Shown piece by piece: positions 9,042-16,849 of a stretch of 47,126 nucleotides of DNA. This stretch comes from an uncultured Ruminococcus sp. GTDB lineage: Bacteria > Bacillota > Clostridia > Oscillospirales > Acutalibacteraceae. A program made the position numbers and the translations under genes. The notes under the pieces are model-generated. The model worked only from the letters and a program-made list of their open reading frames with translations, ran no database searches and was not told where the DNA came from. Where the stretch lies: positions 1-47,126 of the forward strand of contig CACYWT010000017.1 in the NCBI GenBank assembly GCA_902778175.1, in the 5' to 3' direction. The first letter of the stretch is position 1. Each line of letters opens with the position of its first letter.

Positions 9042-10091
9042 TTATCTGACGAGCATTTTTTCCTTCTCGTCCGACGACAAGCCGTAGCGTGTCGCCTCTA
9101 TTATATTTACTATATTTGCAAGCTCTATTTCCTTGAGATAATAATATGATATCATTACTATCGTCGGATTAGGCGAAAGCCTCAGATGGTGCTTGCAGTA
9201 CATACTCAGCAAAGCATTCGCAAGCTGGGATACGTCATTATACTGAAGTCTTGATATCTGCTTTCCGAGATAAGTCGAATTTGCCATATCAAAGACCTCG
9301 TTCACGCTGCTTGCCTCGCAGATCTCGTCCCTTGTCTTTTCGGAAAGTCTGCCGTAGGGTATCAGCAGGGGGATTATACGTTCCTTGTCATAGTGATAAT
9401 ATTTTTTCAGTCTTATGATACGCGAAATATTGCGGAAATCAAGCATTGCCGTGATCATATTCAGAAGATCGTCCCTGTCCTTGCCGCTTCTTGTGGTCCT
9501 GATAGCCTCGATAACGGTAGCGAAATTATGGTTATTCAGCTCCGCCTCCAGCAGCGCGATATTGATCCTTTCCCCGTCCTTGGGGCGGAATTTCCTGATC
9601 GTCGGAGCATATTTTGTTCCTGCGAGGGCGGAGATCATATCGTCATACGACCGCACCTGAACGAACTTTCCGATATCTATTTTTGTCATTTTTGCAAGCT
9701 TTGAGGGCATAGTGTAGATATATTCCTCAGGCTTGCCGATATTGACAAGGGTAAGACATCTGATTATCTGATCTATTTCCGTCTGGGAAATAATAAAATC
9801 GGTAAACGTAAGGGATTTATCCATCGCATAGCGCGACAGCGCAAATATATCATAATATATCGTCTGCCTGAGTATAGGCTCAAGCTGACCTCTGTGGACT
9901 TCGTTTTCATTCAGTCCCGTAAGCGCGTCCTTATAATTTGTTCTTGTTTTCAGATAAGCCGCTACCTCGGACACATTCCTGCAGTCCATAAGCTGCTTGT
10001 AATCTGTTTCGCTGAGGCTTTTTCCGTACATCGCCCTTGCCTTGGCAAGTATAGCGTTTGACGCCATTGATGATACCATTGATAAAGCCAT
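9042..10091 (-). CDS. atpC: V-type ATP synthase subunit C (AC39 family)
   Basis: A 349-residue all-helical protein matching subunit C/d, the funnel-shaped socket joining the central stalk to the K ring. Landmarks are the N-terminal AILAKARAMYGKSLSETDYKQL, the internal repeat of SLSRYAMDKS/TYLGKQISRLQYND type, and the C-terminal HHLRLSPNPTIVMISYYYLKEIE followed by the IVNIIEATRYGL block. The ATG is preceded by GAGGTGAGAAAACA. It is 68 bases from the subunit G/H gene and 12 from atpI. Confidence 0.92.
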   Translation of the reverse strand: MALSMVSSMASNAILAKARAMYGKSLSETDYKQLMDCRNVSEVAAYLKTRTNYKDALTGLNENEVHRGQLEPILRQTIYYDIFALSRYAMDKSLTFTDFIISQTEIDQIIRCLTLVNIGKPEEYIYTMPSKLAKMTKIDIGKFVQVRSYDDMISALAGTKYAPTIRKFRPKDGERINIALLEAELNNHNFATVIEAIRTTRSGKDRDDLLNMITAMLDFRNISRIIRLKKYYHYDKERIIPLLIPYGRLSEKTRDEICEASSVNEVFDMANSTYLGKQISRLQYNDVSQLANALLSMYCKHHLRLSPNPTIVMISYYYLKEIELANIVNIIEATRYGLSSDEKEKMLVR

Positions 10092-10159
10092 TGTTTTCTC
10101 ACCTCACTTACAGAGCTTCCGCGCGCAGCAGCACGGGAAAGATATGCGGCACAGGGCGC

Positions 10160-10477
10160 TTAATTCTGTCCGCTTATCACTCTCTGTACGATCTCATTGA
10201 CCCAGCGGTCACGATTTTCCTTATATTCACTGTCGAGATGATCTATAACGACAGCGTTTTTCTTTTCCAGAGCGGCGAGTTTTTCGTCCGCGTCCTTCTG
10301 CGCCGATCTTGTATTGATCTTTATTCTTTCATTGGCTCTTTCAAGATAATCGTTTTTTATTTTCTCCTTGGTACGGATTATTTCCTTTTCATAATCGGCC
10401 TTGCTCTGCACAGCCGCATCTGTAAGGTCACGGGCTTTTTTATCCATATCGAGGATTTTAGAGATCATATCCTCCAA
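10160..10477 (-). CDS. V-type ATP synthase subunit G/H (peripheral stalk)
   Basis: The first gene of the V-ATPase operon encodes a 105-residue, highly charged coiled coil (Lys/Glu/Ala heptads from about residue 10 to 85) with no membrane segment. Size, composition and first place in the cluster fit subunit G/H (NtpF/AhaH), which pairs with subunit E to form the peripheral stalk. Sequence similarity in this family is low, so identification rests partly on context. AGGTGTGA lies a few bases before the ATG. Confidence 0.8.
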   Translation of the reverse strand: MEDMISKILDMDKKARDLTDAAVQSKADYEKEIIRTKEKIKNDYLERANERIKINTRSAQKDADEKLAALEKKNAVVIDHLDSEYKENRDRWVNEIVQRVISGQN

Positions 10478-10593
10478 AGTATCACACCTCCCGGAGATCC
10501 GTTATGGAAACTGCAAAGACAGCGCGGCGCAGTACTGCGAAGATCAGCGCCGTGTTCCGGAATATGCTCCGGAATACGTCTTTACATTAATAG

Positions 10594-10622
10594 ATTATAC
10601 TACCGTATAATTTCTTTTTCAA
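10594..10622 (-). promoter_or_regulatory. Sigma-A promoter of the V-ATPase operon
   Basis: On the minus strand, TTGAAA (10617-10622), a 17-base spacer and a perfect TATAAT (10594-10599) lie about 117 bases before the first start codon. The 5' leader contains an imperfect repeat of TTCCGGA/CTCCGGA units (10555-10575) of unknown role. Confidence 0.8.
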
Positions 10623-10646
10623 GCGACAAATGCCGCATTATGTTGT

Positions 10647-10669
10647 AAAAAAACTGCCGGTCAGTTTTT
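10647..10669 (-). terminator. Intrinsic terminator of the UPF0210 operon
   Basis: The stem AAAAACTG/CAGTTTTT with a five-base loop overlaps the stop codon at 10661 and is followed on the minus strand by a T run. It sits between this operon and the V-ATPase promoter. Confidence 0.75.
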
Positions 10670-12019
10670 CAGGCTCTGCATCGGAGCAGGTATCCTGCCT
10701 CCGCGTGAAATGAATCTTGCCGGAGATTTCGGATTGACGTCCATTATCGGACCGCTGCCGAGCAGACCGCCGAAATCCAGCTCCTCTCCCGCCGATCTTC
10801 CGATAGCAGGTATAAGGCGCACCGCCGTAGTCTTTGAATTGACCATGCCGATAGCAGCCTCGTCCGCGATTATGCCGGAGATGACCTCGGCAGGCGTATC
10901 GCCGGGAATAGCGATCATATCCAGACCGACTGAGCATACCGCAGTCATAGCCTCAAGCTTTGTCAGGGTAAGAGCCTTGCTTCTTGCGGCGTCGATCATG
11001 CCGGCGTCCTCGGTAACGGGGATAAATGCGCCCGAAAGACCGCCGACGTGGGACGAAGCCATGACTCCGCCCTTCTTAACCGCGTCATTGAGCAGGGCAA
11101 GGCAGGCGGTGGTACCGTGTGCGCCGCACTGTTCAAGACCCATTTCCTCAAGTATATGGGCAACGCTGTCACCGATCGCAGGCGTCGGGGCAAGAGAAAG
11201 GTCAACGATACCGAACGGTACGCTCAGCCTTTTTGAAGCCTCTTTTGCAACGAGCATACCGGCGCGGGTGATCTTGAAGGCGGTTTTCTTCACGATATCC
11301 GCAACCTCGGTGATATTGCAGTCGCCTGCCTTTGCGAGAGCAGCCCTTACAACGCCCGGACCGGAAACGCCGACATTGATAACGCTGTCCGGTTCGCCCG
11401 GACCGTGGAATGCGCCTGCCATAAAGGGGTTATCCTCCGGGGCATTGCAGAATACGACAAGCTTTGCCGCGCCGATACAGTCGCGGTCGGCTGTAAGCTC
11501 TGCGCTGCGGCGTATGACCGCGCCCATTTTTGCCACGGCGTCCATATTGATGCCTGCCTTTGTGCTGCCGATATTAACGGACGAGCAAACCCTTTCGGTG
11601 CAGGAGAGCGCCTCGGGGATACTTTCGATCAGGGCGTAATCTCCCTGAGCAAAGCCCTTATGCACAAGCGCGCTGTAGCCGCCGACAAAATTGACTCCGA
11701 TCTGCATTGCAGCCTTGTCAAGTATCTTTGCGAATTTGACGGGACTTTTTGTGGGGCAGGCAGCCGCGAGCATTGCCACGGGAGTAACGGAGATACGCTT
11801 ATGTATTATCGGGATACCAAGCTCCTTGCTGATATCCTCGCCGGTTTTCACAAGATCGCCGGCATAGCGGCATATTTTGTCATAGACCTTGCCGCACGCC
11901 TTGTCTATATCTTCGTCGATACAATCAAGAAGTGAAATACCCATAGTAATGGTTCTCACATCAAGATTTTCGTTGTCGATCATATTGATCGTTTCGAGTA
12001 TGTCATGTGAATTGATCAT
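10661..12019 (-). CDS. UPF0210 family protein (PFL-like fold)
   Basis: This 452-residue protein matches the UPF0210 family throughout: the N-terminal [25 protein letters not shown], the [11 protein letters not shown] block, [30 protein letters not shown], the ISGPG-like [29 protein letters not shown] and the closing [12 protein letters not shown]. Members resemble pyruvate formate-lyase-type structures, but no reaction is established to my knowledge, and there is no glycyl-radical motif. It is almost always paired with a small ACT-domain protein, as here (45 bases downstream of it). AAGGA precedes the ATG by eight bases. Confidence 0.93.
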   Translation of the reverse strand: MINSHDILETINMIDNENLDVRTITMGISLLDCIDEDIDKACGKVYDKICRYAGDLVKTGEDISKELGIPIIHKRISVTPVAMLAAACPTKSPVKFAKILDKAAMQIGVNFVGGYSALVHKGFAQGDYALIESIPEALSCTERVCSSVNIGSTKAGINMDAVAKMGAVIRRSAELTADRDCIGAAKLVVFCNAPEDNPFMAGAFHGPGEPDSVINVGVSGPGVVRAALAKAGDCNITEVADIVKKTAFKITRAGMLVAKEASKRLSVPFGIVDLSLAPTPAIGDSVAHILEEMGLEQCGAHGTTACLALLNDAVKKGGVMASSHVGGLSGAFIPVTEDAGMIDAARSKALTLTKLEAMTAVCSVGLDMIAIPGDTPAEVISGIIADEAAIGMVNSKTTAVRLIPAIGRSAGEELDFGGLLGSGPIMDVNPKSPARFISRGGRIPAPMQSLKN

Positions 12020-12064
12020 GATTCCTTATTCCTTTCAGATAATGTACAGAACGCAGACGGTCTG

Positions 12065-12334
12065 TCAGATCGTGTGCATTGCGTTGAAGATATCCTCGTG
12101 CATAACATGGATCTTCACGCCCATTTTTTCTCCTGTTCCGGTAAGGCTGTCTACGAGTGAAGAGAAAGGCACTGTGCATCCGCTTATATCCACATACATT
12201 ATCATAGCGAAAAGCCCCTGAAGAACAGACTGGGTGACCTCGATTATATTGACGCCCACCTGTGCGCACTCATTGGAAACCTTCGCCAGTATTCCGACAT
12301 TATCCTTTCCGATTACTGTAATAACTGCATTCAT
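12065..12334 (-). CDS. ACT domain-containing protein (UPF0237)
   Basis: An 89-residue single ACT domain: the first strand and turn VITVIGKDNVGILAKVS, an amphipathic helix, then VNIIEVTQSVLQGLFAMIMYVDIS. ACT domains usually bind amino acids at a dimer interface. This UPF0237 type is the standard partner of the UPF0210 gene downstream, suggesting a regulated two-part enzyme, but the ligand is unknown. It has a strong AGGAGG ribosome site and is the first gene of the two-gene unit. Confidence 0.92.
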   Translation of the reverse strand: MNAVITVIGKDNVGILAKVSNECAQVGVNIIEVTQSVLQGLFAMIMYVDISGCTVPFSSLVDSLTGTGEKMGVKIHVMHEDIFNAMHTI

Positions 12335-12366
12335 TCAAAAAACCTCCTGAAAAACATTATATATTA

Positions 12367-12395
12367 ATTATCCTATTTTCTTCCGTCATTGTCAA
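12367..12395 (-). promoter_or_regulatory. Sigma-A promoter of the ACT/UPF0210 operon
   Basis: On the minus strand TTGACA (12390-12395), 17 bases, then GATAAT (12367-12372), about 32 bases before the ACT gene start. Confidence 0.75.
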
Positions 12396-12403
12396 GAAAA
12401 AGC

Positions 12404-12455
12404 TTAATCTAATTCATAATCTAATTCATAATTCATAATGCATAATGCATAATGA
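12404..12455. repeat. AT-rich tandem repeat (CATAAT units)
   Basis: Repeats of CTAATTCATAAT pass into ATTCATAATGCATAATGCATAATG, the reverse reading of the ATTATGCATT decamer seen at five other places in the window. It marks the left edge of an AT-rich accessory patch. Confidence 0.8.
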
Positions 12456-12652
12456 ATGTGAAACCTGCAACTGCGAACGGTCATTTTTCGTGACTGAACG
12501 GTCAGAAATTGGCAGTAAACGACAATTGTGATTTATCTTGTGCATAATCTCTAAAAACATAATCAATAGTTTGTGACAAAAATCAATAGTAATCTCATAT
12601 ATAATGTGATATACTATTTGTAAGAAAAATTAATCATAAATCGGCATAGTGA
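12456..12652. other. Intergenic stretch without a gene
   Basis: No credible reading frame. It contains two copies of AACGGTCA (from about 12477) around a TTTTTCGTGACTG segment and two copies of AATCAATAGT 20 bases apart (about 12560-12590), then a TATATAATGTGATATACT region that could supply a -10 for the genes to the right. No convincing -35 goes with it. Confidence 0.4.
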
Positions 12653-12874
12653 ATAAAAACGAGGTTTGATAAACTTGATAAAGATGAACTGTTCCGTATT
12701 GATTATGTAACTGTATGCTGCAATGTCTATAATGATATTGAGTTTGTTATGACTGATGAAGAAAGGAATGAATTGAAGGATTTTCTGTCAAAAGTATATC
12801 CTAAGTTCAAAGAGATCTATATTAAAGATAAACCGCTTGAAGATGTTGTAGCCTTGTTGGAAAGAACAATATGA
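12653..12874 (+). pseudogene. Remnant of a small ORF (74 codons, no start)
   Basis: A frame of 73 sense codons ends at TGA 12872-12874. Codon use is clearly coding-like (FDKLDKDELFRIDYVTVCCN..., then DIEFVMTDEERNELKDFL, ending VVALLERTI), but it is closed upstream by TGA at 12650 and has no ATG, GTG or TTG before an internal ATG at 12749 that lacks a ribosome site. It reads as the 3' part of a decayed gene. The sequence after its stop (ACTGCCGCCCCT) also follows the next gene's stop, where it opens a terminator. I do not recognise the protein. Confidence 0.5.
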
Positions 12875-12949
12875 CTTCTCACTGCCGCCCCTTATAGTAA
12901 TTACGATTTATATGTTATGTTTTTTGATTTTACTTAGGAGGAGATAATT

Positions 12950-13561
12950 ATGTCAAAGAAAATTTGGATAGCGGCAATTTCAGCAGTACTTATAGTTGGT
13001 GTAGGCGTCGGTTCTGTAATAGCAGTTGGTTCAGCTAATAAAGGCGATAGCAGTAATCAAAATTCTGTCACTCAAGAAGATCATGACAAAGTGAAAAAAG
13101 AAGTATGGAAAAGTTATACAGAACTTGTTGCTGAATATCGTGAAGAGTTAAAGAAAACCGGAAATTATAACGGATCGGGTGATGCCGCTATAGATGATTC
13201 CGTACTTGAATCCGATGCAGAAATAAAGGCAAACATTGACTTTGAAAAGATCTTGCTTGATCTTCTGAAAAAGAAAAATCTTATCAGTAAGAGTATCACA
13301 CATGAAAGTCTTGATGATCTGGAGACATATCATGAATTTATAAGCACTTTATGTAAGCTTTACAATGATTCAGATATATCTCTCACAACAGAGGAAATGG
13401 TCAGGATAGAATTGCGGCTCGAAGAAGCATATTCTTCACTTTTTAATGAAAAAATAATTGCAGGTGACAATTATAATGAGGAAGAAGTGTTACAGCTTCA
13501 AAAAACCATAAGGGATACGATAGGACTTGAAGAACCCGATCCAAATATAACCCACGAATAA
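12950..13561 (+). CDS. Membrane-anchored extracytoplasmic protein of unknown function
   Basis: The 203-residue protein has one N-terminal hydrophobic segment after a KK start (MSKKIWIAAISAVLIVGVGVGS, about residues 5-27) with no lipobox Cys, so it is either an uncleaved anchor or a signal peptide. The rest is acidic and helical (DHDKVKKEVWKSYTELVAEY..., ITHESLDDLETYHEFISTLCKL). No catalytic motif is visible. The start has a strong TAGGAGGAGATAATT ribosome site. The gene is clearly more AT-rich than its neighbours and has no partner apart from a broken ORF upstream, which suggests transfer. I do not recognise the family. Confidence 0.75.
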   Translation: MSKKIWIAAISAVLIVGVGVGSVIAVGSANKGDSSNQNSVTQEDHDKVKKEVWKSYTELVAEYREELKKTGNYNGSGDAAIDDSVLESDAEIKANIDFEKILLDLLKKKNLISKSITHESLDDLETYHEFISTLCKLYNDSDISLTTEEMVRIELRLEEAYSSLFNEKIIAGDNYNEEEVLQLQKTIRDTIGLEEPDPNITHE

Positions 13562-13569
13562 TCAGACTG

Positions 13570-13592
13570 CCGCCCCTCCTCGGGGCGGTTTT
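13570..13592 (+). terminator. Intrinsic terminator of the orphan gene
   Basis: CCGCCCC-TCCTC-GGGGCGG followed by TTTTGCTCTT, starting nine bases after the stop codon. Confidence 0.85.
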
Positions 13593-13604
13593 GCTCTTAA
13601 TAAC

Positions 13605-13649
13605 AAAAAACTCCCTCAGCCGCCGTCAGGCAGACCGTGGGAGTTTTTT
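13605..13649. terminator. Bidirectional terminator
   Basis: AAAAAACTCCC pairs with GGGAGTTTTTT around a 23-base interior. The A and T runs on either side would let it work for the + gene to the left and for queH arriving on the minus strand. Confidence 0.75.
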
Positions 13650-13680
13650 CATTATGAATTATGCATAGAATCAATGCCGC

Positions 13681-13794
13681 GAAAAACGAACTATCGCCTT
13701 GAGTTCAGAGCGGAACTTCGTTCCGCGACCAGCTCGAATCGACACCGGCGGCACGCCGGTCATTATGCATTATGCATTATGCATTATGCATTGG
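13681..13794. repeat. Hairpin mosaic and ATTATGCATT tandem repeat
   Basis: Contains GCGGAAC-TTC-GTTCCGC (13710-13726) and CCGGCG-GCA-CGCCGG (13745-13759), then four copies of ATTATGCATT ending at the queH stop codon. The first two are members of the TTC-loop and TGC/GCA-loop hairpin classes found elsewhere in the window. Confidence 0.75.
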
Positions 13795-13795
13795 A

Positions 13796-14434
13796 TTAAG
13801 TTTTCTCTCGTGTACTGCTCTTGGAAAAAACGCATCCGCAGTAATTCTGACGGTAAAGACTGAACTGCGCCGAAAGCTCTATCGAACGCTTGTAGCCGCC
13901 GCGCTTTTTGAAATCGGAAAACAGATACGGTATCCCGTATTTTTCGCTTACGCTTTTTCCTATGGCGTTGAGTACCGCGCTGTCCTTCTGCGGAGATATC
14001 GAAAGCGTGGTCGTGAAATAATCGCTCCCGAGGCGCAGAGCCTCCTGCGCACTTTCCTCAAGCCGCATACGGTAGCATTTGCGGCACCTTGCTCCGCGTT
14101 CGGGTTCATGCTCAAGCCCCTTTGCCATTTCAAAGAATCTTTCGGGGTCGTACCGTCCTTCGGAGAAAGCTACTGCCGGACACATCTCCGAGATAAGTCT
14201 TTTCACCTCGGAAACACGGTATCTGTATTCCTTTTCGGGAGAAATATTCGGATTATAATAAAACAGCGTTATATCAAAATATTTCGTCAGATATTCCAGC
14301 ACATAGCTGCTGCACGGAGCGCAGCAGGCATGAAGCAAAAGAGCGGGACGTCTGTTTTCTTTGACGATATTTTCCAGGGTCTTGTCGAGGATAAGCTGAT
14401 AATTCACCCTCGGCGTCTGTTTTTCACCGTTCAT
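13796..14434 (-). CDS. queH: Epoxyqueuosine reductase QueH
   Basis: QueH reduces epoxyqueuosine to queuosine in tRNA, replacing the cobalamin enzyme QueG. The 212-residue protein has the family signature HACCAPCSSYV (Cys 37, 38, 41), then FYYNPNISPEKEY, RCRKCYRMR (about 115) and the C-terminal YCGC, which supply the ligands of the Fe-S cluster and redox disulfide. The open frame runs up to 14527 inside aguB, but MNGEKQTPRVNYQL at 14434 has an AGGGG site and lies four bases after the aguB stop, so it is the likely start. It is the third gene of the agu operon, a context with no clear metabolic link. Confidence 0.93.
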   Translation of the reverse strand: MNGEKQTPRVNYQLILDKTLENIVKENRRPALLLHACCAPCSSYVLEYLTKYFDITLFYYNPNISPEKEYRYRVSEVKRLISEMCPAVAFSEGRYDPERFFEMAKGLEHEPERGARCRKCYRMRLEESAQEALRLGSDYFTTTLSISPQKDSAVLNAIGKSVSEKYGIPYLFSDFKKRGGYKRSIELSAQFSLYRQNYCGCVFSKSSTREKT

Positions 14435-14438
14435 AATA

Positions 14439-15320
14439 TCAGCCCCTGTCCGTGATCGGCGTATATAATTCCGGTCTGCGGTCACGGAAAAGTCCCCAGC
14501 TGAAACGCATATCGTGTATCGCATCAAGATCGAACTCCGCCGTCAGCACACATTCGCTTTCCCTGTCGGCGCTTTCGATGATATTTCCGGTTTCGTCGGT
14601 AATAAAGGACGAGCCGTAGAAATTCAGCGCGGAACACTGATTATTATTGTTCTCATCGGGAGTGACCGCCTCTGTGCCGACGCGGTTCGCGGCGATGACG
14701 GGGATTATATTCGCCGCGCTGTGTCCCTGCATACATCTGCGCCAGTGCGGCATACTGTCCACATCAAGTATCGGTTCGCTGCCTATCGCCGTCGGATAGA
14801 GAAGAAGCTCCGCGCCCATCAGCGCCATACATCTTGCAGCCTCCGGGAACCACTGATCCCAGCAGATACCGACTCCTATTTTTCCGAATTTCGTATCCCA
14901 TACTTTAAAGCCCGTATCTCCGGGAGTGAAATAGAATTTCTCCTGATAGAAATGGTCGTCGGGGATATGGGCTTTGCGGTATATTCCCATAATGCTGCCG
15001 TCCGCGTCTATCATAGCAACGGTATTGTATACGGAATTGATATGCTTTTCGTAAAAGCTTACCGGAAGGACAACTCCAAGCTCTGCCGCAACCTCACGGA
15101 AACGGCGCACTGCCGGATCATTTTCTGTTTCACAGGCGAGCTTATAGTAACCGTAATTTCTTTCCTGACAGAAATACAGGTTTTCAAACAATTCCGGAAG
15201 AAGGATAATATTTGCTCCGTCCGCTGCCGCGATACGCACCAGCTTTTCCGCATTGCGGATATTCTCGTTTCTGTCCGCAGTCATTGTCATCTGTACGGCT
15301 GCCGCCTTTATTTTTCTCAT
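14439..15320 (-). CDS. aguB: N-carbamoylputrescine amidase
   Basis: AguB, a nitrilase-superfamily enzyme, hydrolyses N-carbamoylputrescine to putrescine, CO2 and ammonia. The Glu-Lys-Cys triad is visible: LLPELFEN (Glu 43), YRKAHIPDDH (Lys) and GVGICWDQWFPE (Cys). The FYQEKFYFTPGDTGF segment and the C-terminal RPELY are typical of AguB. The frame is open to 15338, but the ATG at 15318-15320 overlaps the aguA stop (ATGA) and has AGGAGG eight bases upstream, giving 293 residues and translational coupling with aguA. Confidence 0.95.
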   Translation of the reverse strand: MRKIKAAAVQMTMTADRNENIRNAEKLVRIAAADGANIILLPELFENLYFCQERNYGYYKLACETENDPAVRRFREVAAELGVVLPVSFYEKHINSVYNTVAMIDADGSIMGIYRKAHIPDDHFYQEKFYFTPGDTGFKVWDTKFGKIGVGICWDQWFPEAARCMALMGAELLLYPTAIGSEPILDVDSMPHWRRCMQGHSAANIIPVIAANRVGTEAVTPDENNNNQCSALNFYGSSFITDETGNIIESADRESECVLTAEFDLDAIHDMRFSWGLFRDRRPELYTPITDRG

Positions 15321-16426
15321 ACTGACGCCTCCTGCCATTTCGGTATCTGTTGGGTGATGCAGTGGATATTTCCGCCGCCGATAAGTATATCCCTTGAGCC
15401 GGAAAGACCGGTCACGGTTCTTGTCGGGAAAAGGCGGCTGAGGATCTCCACTGCTTTTTTATCATTTTCGTCCCCGAACTGAGGAACGATAACGTCCTTG
15501 TTTGAAATATAGAAATTAACATATGAAGCCGCAAGTCTTTCTCCGGGGATCCTTGTAGGTTCTCCGTCCATATCGTCAAGACCCATACATTCCTCTGCGG
15601 TGATATGCACCGGCGACGGCAGGGGAAGCTTATGAACCTTGATCCTTCTCCCTTTTGCGTCAACTGCGGATTCAAGTATTTCAAGACATTCGGCTGATAT
15701 TTCATACTGCGGATCATTTTTATCGTCAGTCCATGCAAGCACCGCCTCGCCGGGAGAAACAAAGGCGCAGATATTGTCGATATGACCGTTAGTTTCGTCA
15801 TGATATATTCCGCGTTTCAGCCAGATGATCTTTTTCACTCCAAGACAGCGGCAAAGCTTTTCTTCTATTTCCTGCTTTGACATATCGGGATTTCTGCCCC
15901 TGCCGAGCAGACATTCCTCCGTTGTAAGCAGAGTACCCTCGCCGTCGGTATGTATCGAACCGCCCTCCAGCACGAAATCCCTTTGGTCATAGCAGTCCTT
16001 ATCGAGGAGATCGCAGAGCTTTCTTGCCATTTTATTATCCTTGTCCCAAGGGAAATACAGTCCGTCATGCAGACCGCCCCATGCATTGAAGCCCCAGTCT
16101 ATGCCGCGTATTTCTGTCCCGTTTGTAACGAAAGTGGGGGCAACATCTCTTGCCCAACTGTCATCGCTGCTCATTTCGACAACCCTTACCCTATCGGGCA
16201 GAGCCTTTCTTGCGTCGTCGTAATCCTCATATCTTGCGCAAACTATGACCTTTTCGGAACGGGAGATTATTTTTATCAGTTCCGCAAAAGCCTGTCTTGC
16301 CTTATACGCGCCGTTCTGCCACGAATCGCGGCGGTGCGGCCAGATCAGGATACAGCCGTAATGCGGCGAATATTCCGCAGGCATATAGTAGTTTTCTTTA
16401 TCGGGCAGATCTTTTATTATTTTCAT
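15317..16426 (-). CDS. aguA: Agmatine deiminase
   Basis: AguA converts agmatine to N-carbamoylputrescine and ammonia. The 369-residue protein shows the pentein-fold landmarks: MPAEYSPHYGCILIWPHRRDSW, DDSWARDVAPTFV, GFNAWGG, VLEGGSIHTDGEGTLLTTE, HDETNGHIDNICAFV and the nucleophile loop GGGNIHCITQQ (Cys about 357). With aguB it forms the agmatine route to putrescine; the arginine decarboxylase that would make agmatine is not in this window. The ATG follows AAAGAGGAAAGAT, and that ribosome site lies at the end of a tandem-duplicated structured leader (16433-16574). Confidence 0.97.
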   Translation of the reverse strand: MKIIKDLPDKENYYMPAEYSPHYGCILIWPHRRDSWQNGAYKARQAFAELIKIISRSEKVIVCARYEDYDDARKALPDRVRVVEMSSDDSWARDVAPTFVTNGTEIRGIDWGFNAWGGLHDGLYFPWDKDNKMARKLCDLLDKDCYDQRDFVLEGGSIHTDGEGTLLTTEECLLGRGRNPDMSKQEIEEKLCRCLGVKKIIWLKRGIYHDETNGHIDNICAFVSPGEAVLAWTDDKNDPQYEISAECLEILESAVDAKGRRIKVHKLPLPSPVHITAEECMGLDDMDGEPTRIPGERLAASYVNFYISNKDVIVPQFGDENDKKAVEILSRLFPTRTVTGLSGSRDILIGGGNIHCITQQIPKWQEASV

Positions 16427-16432
16427 ATCTTT

Positions 16433-16574
16433 CCTCTTTCTTTATTGCTTTTCTGCCTTGCGGCAGAAAGATCAGTTCGTGGAGGAACTAAACAAGGGGA
16501 CGCCCTCTTTCTTTATTGCTTTTCTGCCTTGCGGCAGAAAGATCAGTTCGCGGAGGAACTGAACAAGGGGACGC
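16433..16574 (-). repeat. Tandem 71-bp leader units ahead of aguA
   Basis: Two copies with period 71 bases, differing at a few positions. Each unit, read on the minus strand, has AGTTC-CTCC(G/A)C-GAACT and TTCTGCC-GCAA-GGCAGAA hairpins, then AATAAAGAAAGAGG. In the last copy this GAGG is the aguA ribosome site; in the first it runs on into the next unit's GCGTCCCC. A third partial start of the unit is seen at the right window edge. Confidence 0.85.
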
Positions 16575-16626
16575 CCTCTTTCCCAGGGCGTCCCCTCTTA
16601 AAAAAAGCCCCACCGGGGCTTTTTTT
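16566..16626. terminator. Double hairpin, second one a bidirectional intrinsic terminator
   Basis: AGGGGACGCCCT-CTTTCCC-AGGGCGTCCCCT (16566-16596) is followed by AAAAAAAGCCCC-ACC-GGGGCTTTTTTT (16600-16626), with A and T runs on both flanks. It separates infB from aguA. An almost identical pair in opposite orientation is at 47051-47112. Confidence 0.85.
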
Positions 16627-16848
16627 AATTCACCCCTTGCGGAGGGATTGTCGCTTGGAGTATTTCGCCGACTGCGGTCGGCGACGAGGGCGCTGCCCTC
16701 GACCTGCAAGCCTTTAAAAAGGCTTGACCTAAACTTTCCGTTCTGTTTCCCATGAGTTTCTTCCCGGCGCGAGTTACGAAGCTTCCCAACGTGCCCAGAG
16801 CGGAGCGCAGCGAGCGACCAACGCGAATTGAGAGCGCAGGCACTGCGC
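16627..16848. repeat. Dispersed hairpin element, copy A
   Basis: Aligns over its length with the reverse complement of 46801-47050. Conserved flanks enclose GCCGAC-TGCG-GTCGGC (16667-16682), GAGGGC-GCT-GCCCTC (16686-16700), AAGCCTTT-AA-AAAGGCTT (16708-16725) and GCGCAG-GCA-CTGCGC (16834-16848). The corresponding stems in the other copy differ but still pair. A long shared stretch (16726-16800, with CCATGAGTTTCTTCCCGG) is unstructured. It lies downstream of infB and upstream of the aguA leader. Confidence 0.85.
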
Positions 16849-16849
16849 C

